Assembly (NCBI GenBank): GCA_021464525.1
Contig: JADRCO010001311.1
Coordinates: 1 to 20,383 of the forward strand
Reading direction: 5' to 3'
Source: Rhizophagus sp. LPA8_4_AMF
Taxonomy: Eukaryota > Glomeromycota > Glomeromycetes > Glomerales > Glomeraceae
DNA: 20,383 nucleotides
Shown here: piece after piece, positions 1-10,012 of the stretch
How positions within the stretch are numbered: the first letter of the stretch is position 1
Layout: each line of letters starts with the position of its first letter
Program-made: the position numbers and the translations under genes
The notes under the pieces: model-generated
Database searches by the model: none
Told to the model about the DNA's origin: nothing
The model's input: only the letters and a program-made list of their open reading frames with translations

Positions 1-1089
1 AAAATAGTATTATATTTTATTATTTATTAAATATTTAATTTTTTAAGTATTTTTTAATACTTTAAGTCAACATTTATAAGTACTTTTTCAATGCATCTTG
101 TATTCAATAAGTGCTACACATAAATATTTATTAAATGCTTTGGTAAACATTATGATATTATTCCAGATATTTGTAAAAAGAATATAGAAAAATTGGAGTG
201 AGAATTTTATTGCTTATATATGATTTTATGTAAAATATTTTTTTCAGCTTAAAAAATTGATTAGTTTAGAATTAATGCCTAAAATTAGATCTGCATATTT
301 TGTCATTCAACTCAAGGTCATATAAATAGTACTACTCAAATTCCTAGTTTATACCGAAAAGAAGATATTACATTTTATATGCATGTTTTTGCAAAACATA
401 TATATCCCAATTTTTATAACAATTAAAAGAAAAAGGTCACTTTTTGCAAATTCTTTTACTTCAAGTATAGAAAAAAAAATCACAATTAAGTCCTATAAAG
501 AAAATTATATTAATTTTTTTATTTAAAAAATTTATTAATTTATATCTTTTTTTTACTTTTATTGCTACTTTAGGTTCGTTTATTTTTTGGAATACTACTA
601 TGGGTGGAGAAACTGATGGAAAATTAGTAGTATATAAAATAATGTCTTTTGAGAACTACCAATTATTTTATTTAATAACAATACTTCTAAAAAATTGTTG
701 CTAGAAATATTGATGTCAATAAAGAAAATTAAAATTTATTAAATTTTTTAATAATTGATGTATGGTTAATATATAATTATTGAAGTAATATATGAGGTAA
801 TATATGCCTATATTTTTAAGTATGTAATATTAAAGGGTGATGATTTGTATTTAAGGATTCATTTATTTCAGATTTATTTCTAAAATGTAAAAAAATTATA
901 AATTATAAAAAACTTTAACATTTAAACATTAACAAATTTATTAAGTAACACACATTCATCAATAAATTCTTTAGAATCAATAATAAATGTACAAGTTGCA
1001 GTTCCACACTTAAAATTTCATTCATTTTTATTTAGTTCTAATAGTGATCTAAACAAAAAATCAAAATGGTTAATTTTTTAATTATATTA
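1..1089. other. AT-rich gene-free DNA left of the transposon relic
   Basis: There is no open frame of useful length here. A few short stretches look faintly coding. On the plus strand, about 281-430 reads RKEDITFYMHVF in one frame, with a stop and a frame change before it, and about 573-690 reads WNTTMGGETDGKLVVYKIM. On the minus strand, about 925-1010 reads CGTATCTFIIDSKEFIDEC. I cannot assign any of them to a family. They may be decayed exons or transposon remains. Nothing else stands out. Confidence 0.4.
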
Positions 1090-1260
1090 CAGTAATACCT
1101 TTATAAGTGTACCCTTTATAAGTGCACACTCTCTCTATATGCATACCATAGTTTGGTCCCAAGCTTAGAACTTAAAGATAAGTGCACTCCCTTTATGTTC
1201 TATACGTGCAAACAATTCTGAGTTCCAGGTATATTAGAATACCCTCCATAAGTGCATTTA
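1090..1260 (+). repeat. Transposon left end with repeated ATAAGTGCAC motifs
   Basis: Close copies of a motif with the core ATAAGTGCA lie at 1103 (ATAAGTGTAC), 1118-1127, 1178-1187, 1202-1210 (ATACGTGCA) and 1248-1256. Two copies share a longer ACCCTTTATAAGTG or ACCCTCCATAAGTG form. All are in the same orientation, just inside the presumed terminus. By analogy with other Tc1/mariner/pogo elements they could be subterminal transposase-binding sites, which is inference. Confidence 0.55.
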
Positions 1261-1679
1261 CGTGACAATTTACATAATATTGATCAATCATCAATAACTG
1301 CTTAGTCATGATTAATTTTAATTTAATTTAAATAAATTTGAGTATAATGGTATGACAACATTTTATTCCAACAATTTCATTCTTTTTAAATTTTTTAAAA
1401 TAAAATTTAACAAATAAAAAATCTTTTTATACCATATAATTATAGTATTACAAGTATGAGAACATTTTTAATCTTTGCTTGATTAATTGTTCTCAAATTA
1501 GTATAGCCAAGGGAATATTTTGTATATTTACGAGGAAATATGGCATATGTCAATATATAAATAAACCCTATAGAATAAAAATTAGAGTGTTAGATTCTGT
1601 CATGTATCTAAATTAAGGAAAGAAGAATAATAATTCACCATTATTTAATAATAATGAAATTAGCTATACACCTCTAAAA

Positions 1680-2575
1680 ATGTCTTTCAAACGAACCACT
1701 TTTTCCAAAATACAAAAAAGAGAACTTTGTATTTACGTTTGAGATAATAAAAGAATCTGGGCTAAGTATGTTAACTGGATTAAATAAAAATAGAATGTTG
1801 GAGTTAATGAGAGTATTATTATTTATATTTTGCAAACAGCAGAAGAACATCTTATTCAAAAACTATTAATCCAAATTCAAAACGCTATAAATCAGTTACC
1901 TATCCAGAACTTGAGCTTACCCTAAAGGAATTCATTTTAAACTACCAGCATTGAATAGTTTTAATTGATGTGATACTTATCAAAAAGCTAAAATGATTGC
2001 CAATAGATTAGATATTTCTCAAAATGCATTACACTTTTCCTCAGGATGGTTCCAAAAGTTCAAAGACCATAATGGAATTCACCAATAAAAGCTTGAAGGA
2101 GAAGTTTTATCTGTTAATGAAGCTGCTATTGCCATTTCTTTACCTTTATTAGGAGAATGTTGTTCTAACTATCTTCTTGAAAGAATTTATAACATGGATA
2201 AAACAGGACTTTTTTATAGGTAAATCCTTGAAATGAATATGAAAATTCATCTTACTTATTGTATATGAGTGTTGATTATTTGTAGGTTAGAACCTAATTG
2301 AACACTTGCAACCAAACGTCTTGCTGGGCATAAAGTGAATAAAGAATGTTTTACAGTTGTATTGTGTGCAAATACTGATGAGTCACACAAATTAAAATCT
2401 TTAATTATTGGAAAATTTGAAAGATCCCACTGCTTTAAAAACATAAGAATCCAAGTCAGAACTAACAGAATGCCTATTAAATCCAAGCTGCTTTTTAATA
2501 AGAATTATAAAAGCATTTTAATAATAAATAATGAGCTTAGAAAAGGGTAAAAAAAGAGAAGTACGATGAGGTATA
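1680..2575 (+). pseudogene. Tigger/CENP-B-like transposase, broken and 3'-truncated
   Basis: The reading starts at the ATG at 1680 (SFKRTTFSKIQKRELCIYV), a helix-turn-helix start of the CENP-B N-terminal type, and is stopped by TGA at 1740. Further stops and a frame change follow. A CENP-B-type DNA-binding stretch then reads KSVTYPELELTLKEFI and SSGWFQKFKDHNGIH at about 1890-2085. The DDE part begins with YNMDKTGLFYR, which carries the first catalytic Asp, at about 2190-2220. A GTAAAT...TGTAG gap (about 2220-2284) looks like an intron, because the frame resumes as LEPN then TLATKRLAGHKVNKE. The second half runs to about 2550 (TVVLCANTDESHKLKSLIIG), and the region expected to carry the second catalytic Asp is missing. 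It is clearly a dead copy. Confidence 0.8.
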
Positions 2576-2840
2576 ACTTTATTTTTATAGTATTTAATTT
2601 TTTCATATTTTAAAAGTAAACTTTTAAAAGAAAACTTTTGATGGCAGAGTAAGTATTTGTAAGTAAAATTGTTCATGTTTGCGTTCAACATTATATAAAA
2701 TTCAAATAATTAAATGATAACAGGTAATTATTATTAACAATAATAAATATATGATATGTAATTTAAAAATTAGTAATGATTGCTTTTTGCAAAGTGATAT
2801 AATTAAAGTGAGCCAAATTAGCCCATATGTGATAAGTTTA
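2576..2840. other. AT-rich spacer between transposon relic and repeat block
   Basis: The DNA is AT-rich and low in complexity, with no open frame and no terminal inverted end matching the transposon to its left. I see nothing supportable in it. Confidence 0.4.
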
Positions 2841-3650
2841 TATCTTTAGCATCAATGCAACTCAAGATAACTTATGTTAAATATTTTTAAAAAATTATCA
2901 TTAGAAAATTATTTATTGATACTAGGAAAATCAGTTTACATTTATTTAATTAGTCTTGATAAAACAAATCTAATAAACTTAAATTTGTCTTTTTATGATC
3001 ATTACATGATGAATTTTTACATTTTTTCAAATTTTTGAACATCAAAAAGTAAAAATTCCAATATGTAGTATAACTTACCATCTACTGATTGATATATAAG
3101 AATAAAATATAGCTTGTTATAATTGCTCTATTACAGCAAGTTAAATGACGTTAAGATTATTTTTCTAGTATTGATAAATAAATAACTTTCTAATGCTGAT
3201 TTTTAAAAAATGGTATGTGTTATTTCATGATGTATCAAATGCTAGAGACATGATCCTAGTGTTATTCAATTCATCGCAATAAGGCAATTTTAACAAGCTA
3301 TATTTTGTCCTTATACAATCAGTAGATGGTAAGTTGTACTACACATCAGAATTTTTACTTTTGATATTTAAAAATTTGAAAAAACGCAAAAATTGAGATA
3401 TCTCATCATATAATAATCATAAAAGGACAAGTTTAGGTTCATTATATTCATTTTATTAAAACCAATTAAATGAATGTAAAATCATTTTTTTAATATCAAT
3501 AGATAGTTTTCTAATAATAATTTTTTTAAAAATGTTTAGCGTAAGTTATTTGTGATGTATCAATGCTAGAGATATGATCTTACTACTATTTGACACATTT
3601 TAATGAGATAATTCTAATAAGATACAATTGATCTCTGTATAATACTAATA
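2841..3650. repeat. Complex inverted and tandem repeat, unit about 325 bp
   Basis: The left arm (about 2841-3126) is the reverse complement of the right arm (about 3284-3590). For example, ACTTACCATCTACTGATTG near 3073 pairs with CAATCAGTAGATGGTAAGT near 3317, and the AGCTTGTTATAATTGC end pairs with GCAATTTTAACAAGCT. The spacer between the arms is not unique sequence. About 3160-3280 (TTTCTAATGCTG, GATGTATCAAATGCTAGAGA) recurs in direct orientation at about 3490-3600 (TTTCTAATAATA, GATGTATCAATGCTAGAGA). The block thus holds about one and a half tandem units on the plus strand and one inverted unit to their left. The arms are diverged by substitutions and small indels and carry no coding sequence that I can see. 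Confidence 0.75.
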
Positions 3651-3691
3651 ATCGAGTTATTGTGATTTTTGCATATTTTAAAAAATTAAGT

Positions 3692-3809
3692 AGAACTAAA
3701 TTAAACTGGCAGTTTTATACTAAAAACTGGAACTGGAACTGAACCAGATTTTTTATCAGTTCTGGTTTGATTGCCAGTTTAAACTGGAACCATTCAGAAC
3801 TTTAGTTCT
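3692..3809. repeat. 118-bp hairpin-forming element (MITE-like)
   Basis: Nested inverted pairs surround one centre. AGAACTAAA (3692-3700) pairs with TTTAGTTCT (3801-3809), AACTGGCA (about 3705) pairs with TGCCAGTT (about 3771), and GAACCAGA pairs with TCTGGTTT near the middle. A short direct repeat of ACTGGAACTGGAACTGAACC type sits on the left arm. It resembles a small non-autonomous foldback element. The family is unknown to me. Confidence 0.55.
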
Positions 3810-4019
3810 CTTTTTCACAACCTTTGCTTTATACCAATTCAGTATTCACTTATGTTGATTAGATATAGTCTTTAATTATCCAGGATTTTACTTGATTTGA
3901 CTACTTCAAAGGTTTTACAGATAAGATTACTTGCTAAAACTAGATCTAGAATTAAAGTCAGATCAATAGTAATAATGCATTTGTGACAACCTAGTCTTAA
4001 CTGCATTTTTCTGAGTACA

Positions 4020-5095
4020 ATTCTCATTGATATGCCATCCTATTTTTAAATATTGTTAAAGCATTACACAGCTTATTATGCCTTGATAAGTAAAAATATT
4101 GTTATTTATTATCAAAATTATATGTATTTTAAATTTAAGTAATTTATAAATTTACTAACAAGAATTTTGCATGTTGATTCTGAGAGGAATATTGTCTTCA
4201 TCCAATACTCTATCTGTACTTTATTATATATATAAATAATTTATATTACCATTAATTTCTTGTGTTTTATCATATTGTATACTGAATTTATCTCTTTGCA
4301 GATTTTAACGATTATATAATATTAACTTATATAACTATATATATATATCTCAAGTATCTAGATTCTTTTGTAAGGCAATTAGATGTGATTATTGCATGGT
4401 CAGAACTAATTTATAGATGTTTTTAACCTTTAATTTTTGTATTTCACATTAGCAGTTCAGATTTCTTTCTGTTGATCTTAATAATATTAAGCTTGTAAAA
4501 AAAGTTTAATATCTTGATAAGTTTTCATTTTAGCAAAACTTTTTATAATCCATATGTATTATCTGCAAAAGTAGTGTAAGAAACCTTAAGCATATGTTAG
4601 TCATTACCTATATGGTGTTCTGAAACTATATTTCAATTATCAGTGAGTACATATTCCAATGTCTTGTTTTTATAAATTCTTATGAGCAGAGAATTATAAA
4701 ATATATGTCATATTAAATTATTTTACCCTGATCAATACCATCTTTTGCTTTAAAATTCAGAGATAGATCAAATGCCATAATTATTCAAAGTTTACTATTA
4801 TATTAGACAAACAAATTGATAATGAAAGAAATTAGTAAAGTAGGACATTTGATGCATTTAAGTGCCTTTGTCAGTGGAATCATTTCCATTGAATTGAACG
4901 CTTTTGCCATGTCTTGAAGGCAAATCCAGAGTTCTTTTTTATAGTTTTACACATCCTCAATAATATTATTAATTACATGTATTGGTGTGTTTGTTAAACC
5001 TTCTGGAAGTCCCACAAAATTTGGTCCTTTAAGAATATTATATGCTACTATAAGTAAGCTCAGTCGTTTAATTATGATGATTTATTTTATTAAAA
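4020..5095 (-). pseudogene. Decayed non-LTR (LINE-type) reverse transcriptase
   Basis: Reading the minus strand from about 5095 downwards gives a recognisable order of reverse transcriptase blocks. KRLSLLIVAYNILKG is followed by LPEGLTNTPIHVINNIIED, then LWICLQDMAKAFNSM (the block with the first catalytic Asp, near 4900), then KAKDGIDQG (near 4740). Next comes SYTTFADNT (near 4570), where the usual (Y/F)ADD core reads FADN, so an active-site Asp is lost. Further on are INRKKSELLM (near 4460), TKESRYLRYIYI (near 4360) and IIYIYNKVQIEYW (near 4210). Several in-frame stops and frame changes break it, so it is dead. The ends are soft: upstream endonuclease sequence is not visible and traces may continue to about 3850. 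The block order resembles a LINE family familiar from Rhizophagus-type genomes, from memory only. Confidence 0.8.
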
Positions 5096-5608
5096 CAAAT
5101 ATTTTGATATTTATTTTATTTCTGTAGGTATAATACTAGAAAATGAAAACTATTATAGATTCTTGTTTATTATGTATTACAAATTTTATTCTATTTTTAT
5201 TTTTATTAATTTATATAAACCTTATAATAAATTCTAGTTTTAAATATAAAAAGTTATATTAATTTTTTAACTTTAAATTTAGCTATTTGAGAATCAGTAA
5301 ATAGAATTTAATGATTTTAGACTTGTTAGATCCATCTTGCTTATTTTAAAAAATTATATAAATTATATAATTTATATAATAAAATTTTGTTAAATGGTAG
5401 TGCATTTGGTAAATTTGGTAATTAAGAAAATTGGGTACATTAACAAATAAAGACTTAAAACTATTATTTTATTAATGTGTATTTTTTACCAAGAAGTGTA
5501 TAATAATATATATAAATGAATATACCAAGTGCATGAATGCATCTGTTTAAAATTTTTCTATATAATATTAATAACTAAACTTATACAAACTTGATTACTA
5601 TTTCATTT
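5096..5608. other. AT-rich spacer with a perfect 28-bp palindrome
   Basis: This is non-coding DNA downstream of the RNase H1 gene. It contains a perfect palindrome at 5353-5380 built on TTATATAAATTATATAATTT. The rest is A/T-rich without open frames. The 3' end of the RNase H1 transcript must lie in its right part. Confidence 0.45.
5353..5380. repeat. Perfect 28-bp AT-only palindrome
   Basis: The 28 bases are A or T only and equal their own reverse complement. They can extrude as a cruciform or hairpin. No function is evident. The site lies about 230 bp past the end of the RNase H1 reading frame. Confidence 0.85.
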
Positions 5609-7027
5609 TCAATTAGAATCATCTTTGGCTAATATATTTTTATTATATTCAAAATTATTTAAAAGAATTTGACTATTTTCAACTATTGATGGGGGCGATG
5701 ATTCAGTTTGGAAGTATTGCAGAATGGTATGCTGACGCTTAATTTCCGTTTCATCATCACCGTAATCATAAGGATCATCTACAGCATCCATAAAAGCTCC
5801 TAATTTTGCCAATTGGTCAGCTTCTTCATTTTCTTGAACACCAACATGGCCTTGAACATATTCCTAATAACAGAAAGAGAAATTAGAAAAATGAATTCTA
5901 TAAATTCTATATACTCCACTTGACTAAAACGATTAAATCAAGAAATCCATAAAATGTTATTACGATGGTAACTTCTGCATTGCGTGCTCTGGCTAATTTC
6001 ATTAATCGTTGGAAGAGTTCCTTATTTTCAACATCTTTATTATTCGATGTTTTCCATTTATTATTCTTTTCCCATTTAGGTATCCAAGATTTATATGCTA
6101 ATGGAAAAATAAAACGACGATTAATTAAGAACTGTTTATAATTTTATGCTTCATGCGTCCTTACCATTTATTACATATTGGCTGTCGGTCCTTATTTCTA
6201 ATGGTATGTTATTGTCTGGGCAAGTTTCTAAGGCGCGTATTACTGCCTAAAAAAGCGTTATCGATTTAATAATTATAATATAGTTTTAATATTTTGGTAT
6301 CTTACCATAATTTCGGCCCTATTATTAGTTTGTCTCGGCCCTGGCAAACGCTCACTGATATTACTGTAATCATCAAATACTACTTTAATAATTTTTAAAT
6401 GCTTGTATGAAGTTAATTTTCATTGGGAAAAAAAAATTACCGCGGATCATCTTTACCCCAATAAACTCCTATACCAGCCTTTGCTCCATGTTGTCCGTTA
6501 TTGATTGAACTTCCGTCTGTCCAAACCTTGAGAAATTTTTCGTTACTTACATTGGACGCTGACTGATAAGTTAAATCAAATAATAAACATTTTATATAAA
6601 TATTCATTAATTATTTAGGAATTTCATTCTGAACGTACAGAACTAGTATAATTTTGTTGCTTAGATGAAATATATTTCGATATCGGTGTTTCTCGAGTAG
6701 AATTTCCGAATACTTAAATGTTTTATAAATCTTTTTAATAAAAATTATTACGAATAAGACATTATATTACATTGCAAACCTTTTTTATTATTTCCTTCTT
6801 TTACAAAAGCTTCGGCTTCCTGTAGTGTATTAAACTTTTTATATTTAGCATTTGGATATTTCTTGATTTGTTTTTCGCATTCTTCCCTATGGGTACCTCG
6901 ATAATTAACAAGAATTCAAATGTATCAATGAAAATTGGTAGTCGACTAAATATACATACCAAGAATGATAAACTCCCGGTTTAAACCCAATGTGAACCGC
7001 ATAAAATCCAGATTTGACCTTGGGCAT
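5609..7027 (-). CDS. Ribonuclease H1 with N-terminal hybrid-binding domain
   Basis: The enzyme cuts the RNA strand of RNA:DNA hybrids, such as R-loops and replication primers. Eight exons fit by frame: 7027-6960, 6886-6771, 6712-6639, 6562-6441, 6363-6306, 6246-6165, 6097-5964 and 5863-5609, giving 302 residues. Residues about 8-52 form the RNase H1 hybrid-binding domain (FYAVHIGFKPGVYHSWEEC ... KYKKFNTLQEAEAFV). A linker follows, then the RNase H fold with WTDGS (Asp102), NNRAEI (Glu144), RTDSQYV (Asp167), VQGHVG (His224) and EEADQLA (Asp234), so all four acidic catalytic residues are present. The usual Gly before N-E-x-A-D is Glu here. An acidic tail of about 68 residues follows the last Asp. 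The ATG at 7027 is the first in frame. The frame stays open upstream to a TGA at 7178-7180 but has no ATG there. It is divergent from the CSN1 gene. Confidence 0.93.
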
Positions 7028-7330
7028 TTTAGTTTCAATGAGTATTTTCTTCGAATTATGGTTTAAAACAGGCAAAATTCGCGTCAAGTTCTTTATAATT
7101 GGTCGTTTCACACTATAGAAGTCTTTTTCTTTGAAAAAACTATGTAGTAATAATCTGATCAAACACGCAATGGTAACTCATGGCATTCTCAACTATTAGA
7201 GTGTGACACAGCTGTGACAAAAAATTTCTCGGCTCGGTAAGCTGTAAATCATCACGTTATCACAAGTTCAAATACTGAATGACTCGCTTTTGGAAATAAC
7301 AAATTCTATCTAGAACCGTTAACACGCAAA
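7028..7330. promoter_or_regulatory. Divergent promoter/5' leader region, RNase H1 and CSN1
   Basis: These 303 bp separate two start codons that face away from each other, so both promoters must lie here or overlap. A perfect palindrome CACAGCTGTG lies at 7207-7216 inside GTGTGACACAGCTGTGACA. The half next to RNase H1 is also an open extension of that gene's frame. No TATA box is clear. Confidence 0.5.
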
Positions 7331-9018
7331 ATGGAAGACTCTAATGCGAATGCCAAAAGAAAGCGTACGCTTGACATTGTAGTTGACGCTCCTAATAACT
7401 TGGATCTTGATACGTATATTTCAAATTATAAAGGTTGGTTTTGATTTAAAAACCTTGGAGTTTTGATAAAGCCAAACCGAATTTTAAAACCGATTGTTTA
7501 TTTTCAGGGCATACAAAGGTCGACCGTTTGCTTTTTATAGCAAAACGATGTCCTTCACTTCAAATTGATGCTTATAGACTTGCATTACAAGAATTACGTG
7601 ATCATTCACTTGATCATGCCAGATATATTTCAGCTGCAACAAAACTAAACGAAGTTCTGACAGCTCAAGGATATCCATCTTTCTCGATTGATAATACATG
7701 GGTTGATTCAACACAAAAACGAGCAAAATCTTTATTGGAAAGGTTGGAAGTTGAATTAAAAAATTATAAGAATAATTTAATAAAAGAGAGCATAAGGGTA
7801 ATTATATTTTCTTAAAATTAAACGATAAAAAATTTATTTATAATTTTCATTTTATATCAGATGGGACACAATGATCTTGGTGATCATTATTATAATTGTG
7901 GAAATTTGACGAACGCGCTGAAATGTTATTCCAGAACTCGGGATTATTGTACAACGGCCAAGCACGTTATAGAAATGTGCTTGAACGTTATCAAAGTTTC
8001 CATTGAACTGGGAAATTTTTCTCATGTGCACAGTTATGTTATTAAAGCAGAGTCAACTCCTGATATTCAACCGGCTGTACAAGCCAAGTTGAAAGTTGCC
8101 GCAGCTTTAGCTCATCTTGATAATAACAAGTATAAGTTAGCAGCGAGATTGTTCTTGGAGACCAGCTTTGAGATTTCTCAGCCAGCGAATAATTACTCTG
8201 AGGTACATTATAAGATTATTAGAGTGTTGTTAACATGAAATATTTCCGATTTAATAATTAGATACAATACCTGTTATATTGCAACAACAGGTTATCTCAC
8301 CGAATGACATAGCTGTATATGGAGGCCTATGTGCTCTTGCTTCATTTGATCGATCAGAACTCAAAAGCAAAGTGATTGATAATGCCGAATTCAAACAGTT
8401 CTTAGAACTTGAACCTCATATTAGAGAGCTAATTCATGGATTTTACAATTCAAAATATTCTGTTGTATTGGATATTTTGGACAAATGGAAGGTAAATTTA
8501 TCAAATTTGTACGAGCATATGAAAGTATTATCTTTCTACAAAATTTAAAATTATATCGCTTAAAATTATTAGAATGATTATTTGCTTGATCTTCACCTGC
8601 ACAGTCACGTGGAAAACCTTTACGATAATATTCGTAAGAAAGCATTGGTACAATACTTTAGCCCTTTCCTTACGGTAGATATGAACAAGATGGCACAATC
8701 CTTTGGAACAAATGTGCCAAAATTGGAAAGAGAACTTGCCAAGTTGATTACGGAGAATCATATTCAAGCACGAATTGATAGTCATAAAAAGGTTGAAATT
8801 ATTGTTTTTTATATTAATATTCATTTGGGAATGTTTTTAAGTTAAATTATGTTATTCTTTTTATTTAGATTTTATGTGCAAAACAACAAGATCAACGAAG
8901 TGGTATATTTTACAAAGCTTTGAAAATGGGTGACGAATTTGAACAGAGCACTAATGCCATGTTGCTACGTATGAACTTGTTAAAAGCTAATCTCGTTGTA
9001 ACAACAAATCAAAAGTAG
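7331..9018 (+). CDS. COP9 signalosome subunit 1 (CSN1/GPS1)
   Basis: This is a scaffold subunit of the COP9 signalosome, which removes NEDD8 from cullin-RING ligases. Six exons keep frame: 7331-7433, 7508-7797, 7861-8202, 8291-8491, 8573-8791 and 8869-9018, giving 434 residues. The family signature spans the second intron: exon 2 ends in KESIR and exon 3 opens with [14 protein letters not shown] (residue 132 on), followed by [18 protein letters not shown], the Rpn7-type helical repeat region. Exon 4 carries the conserved [23 protein letters not shown] winged-helix domain fills about residues 275-385 ([20 protein letters not shown], then [20 protein letters not shown]). A basic KRKR stretch lies at residues 10-13. 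It is somewhat shorter than animal CSN1 (about 490 residues), mostly at the ends. An AATAAA at 9247-9252 is a candidate poly(A) signal. Confidence 0.95.
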
Positions 9019-9333
9019 ATATATTTATTTCCTTCTCTCTGCAGCTATTTATTTATTTATTTATTTATTTTTTTTCCTTTTTTTCCTTTTTTTTTGAGCA
9101 TATCAGCATTTAACTAATGATTTGATTTTATAGAAGTGATAACAGACGTCATTAATTGATCTTTTATAAACAAAGGTGATTCGATTTACGTTCAATTATA
9201 TACACATACATACATGTATATATATATGTATATATGAGAGAAACGAAATAAATCAGTTTTAGCAGGACTCAATTCAATAATACAATTACAAAATTTCAGT
9301 ATATAAAAATAAATTACATCACAATTTTGAAAT
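9019..9333. other. Convergent 3' intergenic region with simple repeats
   Basis: This is the shared 3' region of the CSN1 and GAR transformylase genes. It contains a (TTTA)n stretch at about 9046-9070, T/C-rich tracts to about 9098, and a (CATA)/(TA) stretch at about 9200-9236. AATAAA at 9247-9252 could serve CSN1. I see no gene in it. Confidence 0.5.
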
Positions 9334-10012
9334 TTAATGATTTAATTCATCCAAAATTTTCTTTACACACTGTACAATTAATCTATGCTCCACGGTATGA
9401 ATTCGCGTTTCCAAATCATTTAATGAGTCAGTTTCAAATATTGGGACTTCTTCAATTAACAAAGGTTCACCTTTATCTACATCCGGAATAACTTTGTGGA
9501 CCATGACTCCTGTTTTCGTAATTTCACCTTTTTTAAATGCTTCATAAGCTCTTTTGATGGCATCCGCACCTTTAGGATGAAAATTTAAAAATATAAATGA
9601 ATTCAAATAATATAGGGATAAAAAAAAAAAGAATATAAATACCGTCAAATTGATTTGGTAAAGCGGGATGTACATTAATAATATTTATGTCTTTAAAAAG
9701 ATTCAAGAATTCTTCAGATAAAATATGCATCCAACCAGCCAGAACAATTAAATTTGGATTATATTCTTTAATTTTTTTAGCAAGGTCTATATCATATTCT
9801 ATACGAGTTTTACCCAAATCTTTATAAGATTTTAAAGGAAAAACCAAAGTGGGAATTTCTGCTTGAGTAGCCCTAGTTATTCCATAAGCGGATTTTTTAT
9901 TTGAAACTACCAAAACAATTTGTCCATTGAGCGTTTTTGAATTAATTGCATCAAATATTGCTTGTAAATTTGAACCATTTCCAGAAATTAATACGACAAT
10001 TCTAGGTGACAT
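9334..10012 (-). CDS. ADE8: Phosphoribosylglycinamide formyltransferase (GAR transformylase, ADE8 type)
   Basis: The enzyme transfers a formyl group from 10-formyltetrahydrofolate to GAR in purine synthesis. Two exons, 10012-9643 and 9569-9334, are joined across a 73-nt intron (G|GTATTT ... AAAG|GT) and give 201 residues, close to the length of yeast Ade8 and bacterial PurN. The start RIVVLISGNGSNLQAI matches the phosphate-binding N terminus. Catalytic residues are visible: Asn113 and His115 in IINVHPALP, and Asp155 in IPDVDKGEP. The intron falls inside the conserved FDGADAI motif, which supports the join. Being monofunctional, it is unlike the fused animal protein. An in-frame ATG lies 72 nt upstream at 10084, but the residues it would add are hydrophobic and lie outside the family start, so I prefer 10012. 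It is divergent from the next gene and convergent with CSN1. Confidence 0.93.

Larger units (their letters stand above)
1090..2575 (+). mobile_element. Decayed Tigger/pogo-type DNA transposon, left end only
   Basis: A terminal-looking sequence CAGTAATACC begins at 1090 directly after TA. This fits the TA target site and CAGT start typical of Tc1/mariner/pogo elements. It is followed by several copies of a motif like ATAAGTGCAC, then by a broken transposase that reads rightwards. The transposase homology stops near 2575 and I found no matching inverted end to its right. The element therefore looks truncated after the N-terminal DNA-binding part and the first half of the DDE domain, and it cannot move by itself. 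Confidence 0.75.

Noticed and set aside
7160..7162. Annotating RNase H1 from codon 7162
   Set aside because: That codon is TTG, not ATG. The first in-frame ATG is at 7027, which also matches the family's hybrid-binding domain start. The extension is kept as a finding only.
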